A stretch of DNA of 64,000 nt from Roseomonas haemaphysalidis. GTDB taxonomy: Bacteria; Pseudomonadota; Alphaproteobacteria; Acetobacterales; Acetobacteraceae. The stretch lies in contig NZ_CP061177.1 of NCBI RefSeq assembly GCF_017355405.1, positions 2,912,501 to 2,976,500 of the forward strand, given 5' to 3'. Of the stretch, positions 27,100 through 35,771 are shown piece by piece (position 1 is the first letter of the stretch; every line of letters starts with the position of its first letter). A program made the position numbers and the translations under genes. The notes below the pieces were generated by a model. It was not told the origin of the DNA and ran no database searches. It saw nothing but the letters and a program-made list of their open reading frames with translations.

Positions 27100-29985
27100 A
27101 TGAACGCCATCACCACCTCCCGCGTCCTGCCCGGCGACCCCGCCCTGGCCGCCCGCCTGAAGCGTGAAACGGAAGGCGAGGTTCGCTTTTCCCCCGCCGA
27201 CCGCGGCCGCTACAGCACGGATGCCAGCATTTATCAGGTGGAGCCGGTGGGCGTTCTGGTGCCACGCACGGTGGCGGACGTGGAGGCGGCCATGGCCATC
27301 TGCCGCGAGGCGGGCGTGCCCGTCCTGGCGCGCGGCGGTGGCACCAGCCAGTGCGGCCAGACCGTCAACCGCGCTCTGGTGATCGACTGCAGCAAGCACC
27401 TGCGGCAGGTGCTGGCGGTCGATGCGGCGGCGGGCATGGCGCGGGTGCAGCCCGGCATCGCGCTGGGCGCCCTGAACGACGCGCTGAAGGGCGAGAAACT
27501 GTTCTTCCCGGTCGATCCCTCCACCTGGGCGCGCTGCACCATCGGCGGCATGGCGGCCAACAACTCTTGCGGCTCCAAATCGATCCGCTACGGGCTGATG
27601 GCGGACAACGTGCTGGGCATCGACGCCATCCTGCCTTCCGGCACCCGCTTCGCCTTCGACGACGCACCGGGCGAGATGCCGCCAGAGGTCGCGGCCCTGG
27701 TGCGGTCGCTCCACGCGCTAGGCGAGCGCGAGGCGGCGGAGATCGCGGAACGCTTCCCGAAGCAGCTTCGCCGCGTCGGCGGCTACAATCTAGAGGCGCT
27801 GACGCCGGCCGGGCGCGGCAATCTGTCGCGGCTCCTGGTGGGCAGCGAAGGGACGCTGGCCTTCTCGGCCGCCATTGATCTGAAGCTCTGGCCGATCAAG
27901 CCGCGCAAGGCGCTGGGCATCTGCCAGTTCCCGACGTTTCGCGCCGCCATGGCCGCCAGCCAGCACCTGGTGACGCTGAACCCCGAGGCGGTGGAACTGG
28001 TGGACCGCACCATGATCGACCTCGGCCGCTCCATCCCGATCTACCGCGCCACCATCGACAGCATCGTGCGCGGCGAGCCGGACAGCCTGCTGATCGTCGA
28101 GTTCCATGGCCAGGAGGATGCGGCCCTGGCGCGCGAGCTGGACCGGCTGGAGGAGATGATGGGCGACCTCGGCTACCCCGATGCCGTGGTTCGCGTGATC
28201 GACAGCGGCTTCCAGGCGCAGGTGGCGGCGGTGCGGGAGGCCGGGCTCAACATCATGATGTCCATGAAGGGCGACGGAAAGCCGGTTTCCTTTATCGAGG
28301 ATACCGCCGTCGACCTGCCCGACCTCGCCGACTACACCGAGCGGCTGAACGAGGTCTTCGAGAAGCATGGCACCAAGGGCACCTGGTACGCCCATGCCTC
28401 CGTCGGTTGCCTGCATGTCCGCCCCGTTCTGAACATGAAGGACGGCGCGGAGGTGGCCAAGATGCGTGCCATCGCCGAGGAATGCTTCGCCCTGGTCCGC
28501 GAATACAAGGGCAGCCACTCCGGCGAGCATGGCGATGGCATCGTCCGGTCCGAGTTCCACGAAAGCATGTTCGGCCCCCGCATCGTCCGCGCCTTCGAGG
28601 CGGTGAAGGATGCCTTCGACCCGCAGGGGCTGATGAACCCCGGCCGCGTGGTGCGCCCGCCGCGCATGGACGACCGCACGCTGTTCCGCTACCCGCCGGA
28701 ATATGCCGCGGACCCGGCGGTGAAGCCGGCGCTGGACTGGTCCGCCTGGCCCGGCCCGCAGCGCGGATTCCTGGGCGCCGTGGAGATGTGCAACAACAAC
28801 GGCACATGCCGGAAATTCGACGCCGATGTGATGTGCCCGTCCTATCGCATCACGCGGGACGAGCAGCACCTGACGCGCGGCCGCGCCAACACGCTGCGCC
28901 TGGCGCTCACCGGCCAGCTCGGCCCCGACGCCCTGGCGGGCGACGAGGTGGCGGAGGCGATGTCGCTTTGCGTGTCCTGCAAGGGCTGCAAGCGCGAATG
29001 CCCGACCGGCGTGGACATGGCCAAGATGAAGATCGAGGCCGCGCATGCCCGGGCCCAGAAGCACGGCATCCGGCTGAAGGACCGCATCATTGCCGAGCTG
29101 CCCCGCTGGGCACCCTGGGCGGCGAGGCTGCCCGGGCTGGCCAATGCGCGCGATGGCATTCCCGGGCTGGCGAGGTTGTCCGAGCGCGCCCTCGGCCTCG
29201 CCGCCGGCCGCGCCCTGCCCCGCTTCCGCCGGGACGTGTTCCGCGATGCCGAGGCGAACCGCCCCGGCGGCGAGGAGGCGGTCATCCTCTTCGCCGATAC
29301 CTTCAACCGCTACTATGAGCCGGAAAACCTGCGCGACGCCGTGACGGTGCTGGCCGCCGCCGGCTGCTCCGTGACACCGGCCGCCGCGCCGGACGGCCGG
29401 CCGCTGTGCTGCGGCCGCACCTACCTCGCCGCCGGCATGGTGGACGAGGCGCGCGCCGAGGCGAAGCGGACGCTCGACGCCCTGTCGCAGTCCGACGCGC
29501 CGGTGATCGGGCTGGAGCCATCCTGCCTGACCACGCTGCGCGACGAATTCCTGTCCCTGCTGCCGGGCGAGGCCAGCACCCGCCTCGCCGCCCGCGCCCG
29601 GTTGACCGGCGAGTTCCTGGCCGGGCGGGACCTGCCGCTGCGACCCATCGGCACAGCGCAGGCGCATGTCCACGGGCATTGCCACCAGAAAGCCTTTGGT
29701 GCCTTCGCCCCCGCCGTGAAGGCGCTGAAGCAGGTGCCGGGGCTGGCGGTGGCGCCCATCGCCTCCTCCTGCTGCGGCATGGCCGGCAGCTTCGGCTATG
29801 AGGCCCGGAACCAGGATGCCAGCCGCGCCATGGCCGAGCTGTCCCTGCTGCCCGCCATCCGCGCCACGGCGCCGGAGGATGCCGTCGTCGCCGACGGAAC
29901 CTCCTGCCGCCACCAGATCCGCGACCTGTCGGGGCGCGAGGCGGTGCATTCCATCCGCCTGCTGGCGCGCGCGGTGGCGCCATGA
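27100..29985 (+). CDS. FAD-linked and (4Fe-4S) 2-hydroxyacid dehydrogenase (GlcD-GlcF/Dld-like fusion)
   Basis: This large 961-residue protein fuses a PCMH-type FAD domain with a C-terminal FAD-oxidase domain (GlcD half, about 1-540). The FAD domain carries VLARGGGTSQCGQT and GGMAANNSCGS. A ferredoxin-like module follows, with CNNNGTC (564-570) and CVSCKGCKRECP (624-635). Two CCG domains of the GlcF/heterodisulfide-reductase type (770-772, 891-893) come last. It should oxidise a 2-hydroxyacid such as glycolate, D-lactate or D-2-hydroxyglutarate and pass electrons to the membrane chain. The ATG at 27100 has AAAAGGGA upstream. The divergent glyoxylate aminotransferase favours glycolate. Confidence 0.9.
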   Translation: MNAITTSRVLPGDPALAARLKRETEGEVRFSPADRGRYSTDASIYQVEPVGVLVPRTVADVEAAMAICREAGVPVLARGGGTSQCGQTVNRALVIDCSKHLRQVLAVDAAAGMARVQPGIALGALNDALKGEKLFFPVDPSTWARCTIGGMAANNSCGSKSIRYGLMADNVLGIDAILPSGTRFAFDDAPGEMPPEVAALVRSLHALGEREAAEIAERFPKQLRRVGGYNLEALTPAGRGNLSRLLVGSEGTLAFSAAIDLKLWPIKPRKALGICQFPTFRAAMAASQHLVTLNPEAVELVDRTMIDLGRSIPIYRATIDSIVRGEPDSLLIVEFHGQEDAALARELDRLEEMMGDLGYPDAVVRVIDSGFQAQVAAVREAGLNIMMSMKGDGKPVSFIEDTAVDLPDLADYTERLNEVFEKHGTKGTWYAHASVGCLHVRPVLNMKDGAEVAKMRAIAEECFALVREYKGSHSGEHGDGIVRSEFHESMFGPRIVRAFEAVKDAFDPQGLMNPGRVVRPPRMDDRTLFRYPPEYAADPAVKPALDWSAWPGPQRGFLGAVEMCNNNGTCRKFDADVMCPSYRITRDEQHLTRGRANTLRLALTGQLGPDALAGDEVAEAMSLCVSCKGCKRECPTGVDMAKMKIEAAHARAQKHGIRLKDRIIAELPRWAPWAARLPGLANARDGIPGLARLSERALGLAAGRALPRFRRDVFRDAEANRPGGEEAVILFADTFNRYYEPENLRDAVTVLAAAGCSVTPAAAPDGRPLCCGRTYLAAGMVDEARAEAKRTLDALSQSDAPVIGLEPSCLTTLRDEFLSLLPGEASTRLAARARLTGEFLAGRDLPLRPIGTAQAHVHGHCHQKAFGAFAPAVKALKQVPGLAVAPIASSCCGMAGSFGYEARNQDASRAMAELSLLPAIRATAPEDAVVADGTSCRHQIRDLSGREAVHSIRLLARAVAP

Positions 29986-30557
29986 ACACCGCGCGCGACG
30001 TCCTGCAATTCTGGTTCGCCGGCGACATGGCGACCGCCCGCCCCGCCTGGTTCCAGAAGGACGCGGCGTTCGACGCCGAGATCGCCCGCCGCTTCGGCTC
30101 CCTGGTCGGCCCGGCGCGTGACGGACAGCTGGACCATTGGAGGGCGGATGCCGAGGGCACGCTGGCCCTGCTGGTGCTGCTGGACCAGTTTCCGCGCAAC
30201 CTGTTCCGGGGCCGGGCCGAGGCCTTCGCCTCCGACCCGCATGCCCGCGCCGTGGCGCGCGATGCCGTGCTGCGCCGGCAGCAGGACCTGGCGGTACCCC
30301 CCGCGGCGCGCAGCTTCTTTTATCTTCCCTTCGAGCACGCCGAAACGATGGCGGACCAGGACCTGTCCGTCGCCCTGTTCGAGGGATTGCGCGACCATGC
30401 CCCGGCGCGGGCCGCCGGCGGGAGCATCGACTATGCGTGGCGCCACCGGCGCGTGATCGACCGCTTCGGGCGCTTTCCACACCGCAACGCCGCGCTCGCG
30501 CGCCAGGACACCCCGGCCGAGGCAGTCTACCTGGCGCAGCCTAGCGCCGGGTTTTGA
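29982..30557 (+). CDS. DUF924 family protein
   Basis: This 191-residue all-helical protein resembles TPR-like DUF924 proteins (VLQFWFAGD at 7-15, LLDQFPRNLFRG, FFYLPFEHAE, RFPHRN). The family occurs widely in proteobacteria and fungi, without a proven function that I know. The ATG overlaps the stop of the FAD/Fe-S dehydrogenase (ATGA), so the two are probably co-translated. Confidence 0.9.
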   Translation: MNTARDVLQFWFAGDMATARPAWFQKDAAFDAEIARRFGSLVGPARDGQLDHWRADAEGTLALLVLLDQFPRNLFRGRAEAFASDPHARAVARDAVLRRQQDLAVPPAARSFFYLPFEHAETMADQDLSVALFEGLRDHAPARAAGGSIDYAWRHRRVIDRFGRFPHRNAALARQDTPAEAVYLAQPSAGF

Positions 30558-30865
30558 CCGAGCTTAAGCTTTGCACGCAGACCTGCCCCGCGTTTCACGA
30601 TCATCACGCCGATGTCATCGCAACCTATGCTGGTGCTGCTGGTCCAAACGGCCTCGTTCGAGGCATATGGCAAGCGAGTGAGAAGCTGTGACTCCAGGAT
30701 AAACGCCACCCCTCCGAGCCCCAAACCGTTGATCTACAACGTGCCTCGCAGGAAGTATGGCATTTCTGCCACAGTGATCTTCATTCAACCGAAATAAAGC
30801 AACTGGCCCATGCAACCCGGGTTCTCCACTTGCCCGCACACTGGGTTCGCTGAGGAAAAACGATC
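30558..30865 (+). promoter_or_regulatory. gene-free leader/promoter region of the OmpA-family gene
   Basis: These 308 bases hold no convincing gene. They are visibly less GC-rich than their surroundings. Two perfect 10-bp palindromes occur: AGCTTAAGCT (30561-30570) and AACCCGGGTT (30815-30824). A ribosome site GAGGA (30852-30856) precedes the porin ATG. TTGATC at 30729 could be a -35 box, but no well-spaced -10 follows. The length suggests a long 5' UTR, as porin mRNAs often have. Confidence 0.5.
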
Positions 30866-32059
30866 ATGACCTTCCGTCACCTGCTGCTTGCCGCGACCGC
30901 CGCGGTCGCCCTGCCCGGCGCCGCCATGGCGCAGTCCTCCTGGCTGCCGACCGCCGCTGCGCAGCCGATCACCGGCGTGTATCTCGGCGCCGGCGCTGGC
31001 TGGAACCACTACGGCCAGAACAACATGACGGCTGAGGGCCGCAACGCCCAGTACTTCGACGCCACGCGCGCCAGCCGCCAGGGCAACCTGGACTTCAACG
31101 AGGGCGGCGTCGGCGTGCTGTCGCTCGGCTACGGCTTCGGCAACGGCTTCCGCACGGAGATCGAGGGTTCCTACCGCTACAACGAGCTGGACAAGCTCGG
31201 TGGCTTCCCGGGCCGCAACGGTGGCGTCGCCACGTCCAACTTCCGCAACTTCGACGGCGAAGTGCAGCAGTACGGCGTGATGGCCAACGTCTACTACGAC
31301 TTCCAGCTGCCTCAGTGGTTCCCGACCATGCCGGTCGCCGTCGTGCCGTACATCGGTGGTGGCGTTGGCTACATGTGGACGGACATCGACGCCAAGGGCA
31401 GCCGCGCTGCCGCCAACGGCAACACCGTGTCGATCAACGACACCGCTGGCCAGTTCGCGTACCAGGGCATCGCCGGTCTCGCCTTCCCGATCACCTCGGT
31501 GCCGGGCCTGTCGATCACCGCCGAGTACCGCTACACGGGCGCCCTGCAGTCCAAGTACGACGGTGACGTGCGCACCCCGACCGGCGCGACCGTTGCCACC
31601 GGCAAGTTCGAAGTCGACCAGGCGCACAACCACTCCGCCCTGATCGGTGTTCGCTACGCGCTGTACACCCCGGCCGCGGTTGCGCCGGCTCCGGTGGCGC
31701 CCGTCGCCCCCGCCGCCGCGCCGGCCCCGACCCGCACCTACCTGGTGTTCTTCGACTTCGACCGCGCCGACCTGACGGACCGTGCCCGCCAGATCATCGC
31801 CGAAGCCGCGCAGAACGCTGGCCGCGTGCAGACGACCCGCATCGAAGTGGCCGGCCACGCCGACCGCTCGGGCTCGCCGCAGTACAACCAGCGCCTGTCG
31901 CAGCGCCGCGCCGACGCCGTCGCTGCCGAGCTGACCCGCCAGGGCGTGTCGCGCTCGAACATCTCGGTGCAGGCCTTCGGCGAGAGCCGTCCGCTGGTCG
32001 CCACCGCCGATGGCGTGCGCGAGCCGCAGAACCGCCGCGTCGAGATCGTCCTGCGCTGA
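30866..32059 (+). CDS. OmpA family outer membrane protein
   Basis: This 397-residue protein has a Sec signal peptide (residues 1-22, cleavage after AMA). An 8-strand beta-barrel region (about 35-270, GVYLGAGAGWN) follows, then a Pro/Ala linker (about 272-290). The C-terminal OmpA domain binds peptidoglycan (FFDFDRADLT, HADRSGSPQYNQRLSQRRAD). It anchors the outer membrane to the cell wall. It stands alone with its own leader and a strong terminator. Codon use is strongly C/G-ending with few rare codons, as for a highly expressed gene. Confidence 0.95.
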   Translation: MTFRHLLLAATAAVALPGAAMAQSSWLPTAAAQPITGVYLGAGAGWNHYGQNNMTAEGRNAQYFDATRASRQGNLDFNEGGVGVLSLGYGFGNGFRTEIEGSYRYNELDKLGGFPGRNGGVATSNFRNFDGEVQQYGVMANVYYDFQLPQWFPTMPVAVVPYIGGGVGYMWTDIDAKGSRAAANGNTVSINDTAGQFAYQGIAGLAFPITSVPGLSITAEYRYTGALQSKYDGDVRTPTGATVATGKFEVDQAHNHSALIGVRYALYTPAAVAPAPVAPVAPAAAPAPTRTYLVFFDFDRADLTDRARQIIAEAAQNAGRVQTTRIEVAGHADRSGSPQYNQRLSQRRADAVAAELTRQGVSRSNISVQAFGESRPLVATADGVREPQNRRVEIVLR

Positions 32060-32073
32060 TCACGCAGGACGGA

Positions 32074-32093
32074 CGGAGGGTCTTGGCCCTCCG
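32074..32093 (+). terminator. small hairpin after the OmpA-family gene
   Basis: A 7-bp stem CGGAGGG/CCCTCCG with a 6-nt loop lies 15 bases after the stop and just before the main terminator. It may add 3'-end stability to the mRNA. Confidence 0.4.
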
Positions 32094-32104
32094 CTCGACC
32101 AAGG

Positions 32105-32131
32105 AAAAGGGCGCCGCAAGGCGCCCTTTTT
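32105..32131 (+). terminator. strong intrinsic terminator of the OmpA-family gene
   Basis: An 11-bp perfect stem (AAAAGGGCGCC / GGCGCCCTTTT) closes on a GCAA (GNRA) tetraloop and runs into five T residues. This is a textbook rho-independent terminator. Confidence 0.92.
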
Positions 32132-32261
32132 CGTGTCCGCGCGCCTGCCGACGCTATGGGACCGTCCGGCCCGCGATGCGTGACGCGCAGAGCTGGCCCA
32201 TGCTGGCCTTGCCGCGGGGAGCGGGGCAAGCTTCCGGCCTGATGTGCAAGGACCACGCCGC

Positions 32262-33638
32262 ATGAGCCAGACCCATTCCGCGCCGCCCGATGGACTGCCG
32301 CCGGGCCAGCGGCTTTGGGCCATGGCCGCCATCGCGGTCGCCATCGCCCTGGCGGTGATGGACAGCTCGGTGGCCAACGTCGCCCTGCCCGCCATTTCAC
32401 GCGATCTCGGCGCCGAGCCATCGGATGTCATCCTGGTGGTCAACGCCTATCAGATCGCCACCATCGTTTCGCTGCTGCCTTTCGCCTCGCTGGGCGAGAA
32501 GGTGGGGCACGAGCGGGTCTATACAGTGGGGCTCGCGGTGTTCACGGCCGCCTCGGTAGCCTGTGCCCTGTCCAGCTCACTGCCGTCGCTGATCGCGGCC
32601 CGGGCCATCCAGGGCTTCGGGGCGGCCGGGCTGATGAGCGTCAACACCGCGCTGATCCGCTACATCTGGCCGCAGGCCCTGCTGGGGCGCGGCGTCGGGA
32701 CCAATGCGCTGATCGTCGCGGCCGCCTCGGTCGCCGGGCCACCCGTCGGCTCCGCGGTGCTGGCCGTGGCGCACTGGCCCTGGATCTTCGCCATCAACCT
32801 GCCGCTGGGGCTGGCCGCGCTGGCCTTGTCACGGTTCCTGCCACGCACCCACCGCAGTGGCCGCAGGTTCGATGCCGCCAGCGCGCTGCTCAGCGCCGCC
32901 ACCTTCGGGCTGCTGACCCTCGGCCTGGAACAGTTCACCCGTGGCGCCGCCTGGTGGGTGGTGGTGCTGTTCGTCGCGGGCTTTCTGGGCTTCGGGCTCG
33001 CGCTGGTGCGGCGGCAGGCCGGGCGGCCCTCGCCCCTCTTGCCGGTGGACCTGCTGCGCATTCCCGTGTTCGCACTGTCCATCGCCACCTCCATCTGCTC
33101 CTTCACCGCGCAGATGCTGGCCTTCGTGGCCATGCCCTTCCTGTTCCAGCACGCGCTCGGGCGTTCGGCGGTGGAAAGCGGGTTGTTGATCACCCCGTGG
33201 CCGCTGGTGCTGATCGTGGTGGCGCCGTTGTCCGGGCGGCTGGCCGACCGCATCAACCCCGGCCTGCTGGGCGGTGTCGGCTTGGCGCTGCTGGCTGGCG
33301 GCATGGCGCTGCTGGCCACCCTTCCCTCCGCGCCCAGCGCCTTCGAGATCGGCTGGCGGGTCGCGCTGTGCGGCGCGGGCTTCGGCCTGTTTCAAAGCCC
33401 CAACAACCGGGTGCTGCTGGCTTCCGCCCCGCGCGAGCGGAGCGGGGGCGCCAGCGGCATGTTGTCCACGGCCCGGCTGCTGGGGCAGACCACCGGCGCG
33501 GCGCTGGCCGGGCTGGCGCTCAGCCCGCTGCTGGGCAGCAAGGATGGCGCTTCCCTCGCCATGATGATCGGCGCCGCCGTCGCGGCGCTGGCCGCCGTGG
33601 TCAGCCTCAGCCGTTTGGCGGCGACCCGGCGTGCGTGA
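32262..33638 (+). CDS. MFS transporter, DHA2-like (14 TMS) multidrug family
   Basis: This 458-residue membrane protein has the drug:H+ antiporter signature. LAVMDSSVANVALPAISRDL near residues 31-50 resembles motif D1, GEKVGHERVY is motif A, and GPPVGSAVLA is motif C. The number of hydrophobic segments suggests 14 helices as in EmrB/SmvA. It is a probable efflux pump with unknown substrate. The ATG at 32262 is preferred to one six codons earlier. Confidence 0.88.
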   Translation: MSQTHSAPPDGLPPGQRLWAMAAIAVAIALAVMDSSVANVALPAISRDLGAEPSDVILVVNAYQIATIVSLLPFASLGEKVGHERVYTVGLAVFTAASVACALSSSLPSLIAARAIQGFGAAGLMSVNTALIRYIWPQALLGRGVGTNALIVAAASVAGPPVGSAVLAVAHWPWIFAINLPLGLAALALSRFLPRTHRSGRRFDAASALLSAATFGLLTLGLEQFTRGAAWWVVVLFVAGFLGFGLALVRRQAGRPSPLLPVDLLRIPVFALSIATSICSFTAQMLAFVAMPFLFQHALGRSAVESGLLITPWPLVLIVVAPLSGRLADRINPGLLGGVGLALLAGGMALLATLPSAPSAFEIGWRVALCGAGFGLFQSPNNRVLLASAPRERSGGASGMLSTARLLGQTTGAALAGLALSPLLGSKDGASLAMMIGAAVAALAAVVSLSRLAATRRA

Positions 33639-33726
33639 CCTCTGCGTCACCTTCCGCCGCCGCCTCTTGGAACCGCCGCGCCGAAGCCCCACCCTGCGCC
33701 CATCGCATGCCTGAGAGCCCCGCCGC

Positions 33727-34017
33727 ATGAGCACCGCCAGCAACGCCGACCTTTCCGCCGAGATCCTGCGGCGCACCGCCGCCGCCGCGGCCGGCAAGTC
33801 CATCTGCCCCAGCGAGGTGGCGCGCCATTTCGCGCCCCCCGGCGACGAGGCCACCTGGCGCCCGCTGATGCCAAGGGTGCGCAAGGCCGCGCTCGCCCTC
33901 CAGGCCGAGGGGCGGGTGGAGATCCTGCGCAAGGGCAAGCCCGTCCCAGCCGAGGAGGTGCGCGGCGTGATCCGCCTGCGCGCGCCGCAGCCGGCCGGCG
34001 GACCCGACGGCGAATGA
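33727..34017 (+). CDS. DUF3253 domain-containing protein
   Basis: This 96-residue protein matches the DUF3253 winged-helix-like pattern: AEILRRTAAAAAGKSICPSEVAR, then PLMPRVRKAALALQAEGRVEILRKG. Such proteins are small and possibly DNA-binding, with no known function. The stop overlaps the ABC transporter start as ATGA, so they are coupled. Confidence 0.85.
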   Translation: MSTASNADLSAEILRRTAAAAAGKSICPSEVARHFAPPGDEATWRPLMPRVRKAALALQAEGRVEILRKGKPVPAEEVRGVIRLRAPQPAGGPDGE

Positions 34018-35771
34018 GCCGCCTCGACGGCTTCAAGGGCGTGCTGCGGGATGCCTGGGCCCTGGCCAAGCCCTACTGGAACAGCGAGGAAAAGTGGAAG
34101 GCACGCGGGCTGCTCGCCGTGATCGTCGCCCTTCAGCTCGGGCTGGTCGCGCTGAACGTGGTGCTGACCTACTGGCAGAACGCCTTCTACAACACCATGC
34201 AGAACAAGGACGGCGAGGCCTTCACCCAGCTTCTCGTCTGGGGCCACCGGCTGGAGGACGGCACCTTCATGCCGGGCTTCTCCATTCTGGCCGCGCTGTA
34301 CATCGTGGTGGCCGTTTACGCCCTCTACCTGAACCAGGCGCTGCAGATCCGCTGGCGGCGCTGGCTGGTCGGCCACATGCTGTCCGACTGGCTGGGGCGG
34401 CATGCCTATTACCGCATGGCGCTGACCGAGGGCGGCGCCGACAACCCGGACCAGCGCATCGCCGACGACACGCGGCTTTATGTCAGCACCACCCTGAGCC
34501 TCGCGCTGGGGCTGATGAGCGCGGTGGTGACGCTGCTGTCGTTCATCGTCGTGCTGTGGGGGCTGTCCGGCGACATGACGCTGTTCGGCATCCAGATCCC
34601 TGGCTACCTCGTCTGGGTGGCGCTGATCTATTCCGTGGTCGGCACCGGCATCGCGCATCTGATCGGCCGCCGGCTGATCGCGCTGAACTTCAACCAGCAG
34701 CGCGTGGAAGCCGATTTCCGCTTCAACCTCGTCCGCGTGCGCGAGAACGTCGAGGGCATCGCCCTGCATGGCGGCGAGGCCGAGGAAGGCACCGGGCTGC
34801 GCCACCGCTTCGGCGCCGTGATGCGGAACTGGTGGAACATCATGCGCGTCACCAAGCAGCTCAGCTTCTTCACGGTGGGCTTCGCGCAGGTGGCCTCGAT
34901 CTTTCCGCTGATCGTCGCCTCCCCCGCCTTCTTCGCCGGGCGCATTCCGCTGGGCACGCTGATCCAGACCAGCACCGCCTTCGGCTCCGTGCAGGGCGCG
35001 ATGTCCTGGATCGTCACCAACTACGACGACATCGCATCCTGGCGCGCGACGGTGGAGCGCCTCACCGGGTTTCACCGTGCCGTCGCCGCCGCGCGCGCCG
35101 CGGCCGACGATGGGCCGCAGGTGGCGGCTGGCGCCGGCCCCGCGCTCGCCGCCAGCGGCCTGGACCTGGTCTTGCCGGATGGCCGGGAGTTGACGCGCGA
35201 TGCCGCGCTGGAACTGCGGCCTGGGGAAGCGGTGCTGGTCACCGGCGCTTCCGGCAGCGGCAAGTCCACCCTGTTCCGCGCGCTGGCCGGCATCTGGCCC
35301 TTCGGCACCGGGCAGGTGTCGCGCCCGCCGGGCGAGGCGCTATTCCTGCCGCAGCGCCCCTACATGCCGCTCGGCACCCTGAAGCGTGCCGTCTGCTACC
35401 CGCAGGATGAAGCCGGGCATCCGGACGCCGAGGTCGTGGCGGCGCTGGAAGCCGCCGGTCTTTCCGACCTCGCCCCCCGGCTGCACGAAGCGGATGCCTG
35501 GGAGCGGCGGCTGTCGGGCGGCGAGCAGCAGCGGCTCGCCATCGCGCGTGCGCTGGTCAACAAGCCGCAATGGCTGTTCCTGGACGAAGCCACCGCCAGC
35601 CTGGACCCGGAAGGCGAGCGCGCCCTCTACACGACCCTGAAGCAGGCGCTGCCTGGCACCGCCATTCTTTCGATCGCCCATCGCCCGGCGGTCGCGCAGT
35701 TCCACGACCGGGTGCTGCGGCTGGCCGATGGCCGGCTGCACCCCGTGCCCCCGCAGGAGACGCCCGCATGA
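34014..35771 (+). CDS. ABC transporter, SbmA/BacA-like permease fused to ATPase (YddA type)
   Basis: This 585-residue protein fuses an SbmA/BacA-like membrane domain (about 1-350) to an ABC ATPase. The membrane half has TYWQNAFYNTMQNKDGEAF near 45-65 and DNPDQRIADDTRLYV near 144-158. The ATPase has Walker A GASGSGKST at 411-419, signature LSGGEQQR near 500 and Walker B LFLDE near 521-525. The architecture matches ABCD/Rv1819c/YddA transporters, which import antimicrobial peptides, cobalamin or other hydrophilic solutes. The gene is coupled to the DUF3253 gene before it and the VOC gene after it, both by ATGA. Confidence 0.92.
   Translation: MSRLDGFKGVLRDAWALAKPYWNSEEKWKARGLLAVIVALQLGLVALNVVLTYWQNAFYNTMQNKDGEAFTQLLVWGHRLEDGTFMPGFSILAALYIVVAVYALYLNQALQIRWRRWLVGHMLSDWLGRHAYYRMALTEGGADNPDQRIADDTRLYVSTTLSLALGLMSAVVTLLSFIVVLWGLSGDMTLFGIQIPGYLVWVALIYSVVGTGIAHLIGRRLIALNFNQQRVEADFRFNLVRVRENVEGIALHGGEAEEGTGLRHRFGAVMRNWWNIMRVTKQLSFFTVGFAQVASIFPLIVASPAFFAGRIPLGTLIQTSTAFGSVQGAMSWIVTNYDDIASWRATVERLTGFHRAVAAARAAADDGPQVAAGAGPALAASGLDLVLPDGRELTRDAALELRPGEAVLVTGASGSGKSTLFRALAGIWPFGTGQVSRPPGEALFLPQRPYMPLGTLKRAVCYPQDEAGHPDAEVVAALEAAGLSDLAPRLHEADAWERRLSGGEQQRLAIARALVNKPQWLFLDEATASLDPEGERALYTTLKQALPGTAILSIAHRPAVAQFHDRVLRLADGRLHPVPPQETPA

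Noticed and set aside
27790..30480. An 896-codon minus-strand frame
   Set aside because: It lies antisense to the FAD/Fe-S dehydrogenase and the DUF924 gene.
30612..30797. A 61-codon ORF in the OmpA leader
   Set aside because: No ribosome site and no recognisable domain; it sits in a probable untranslated leader.
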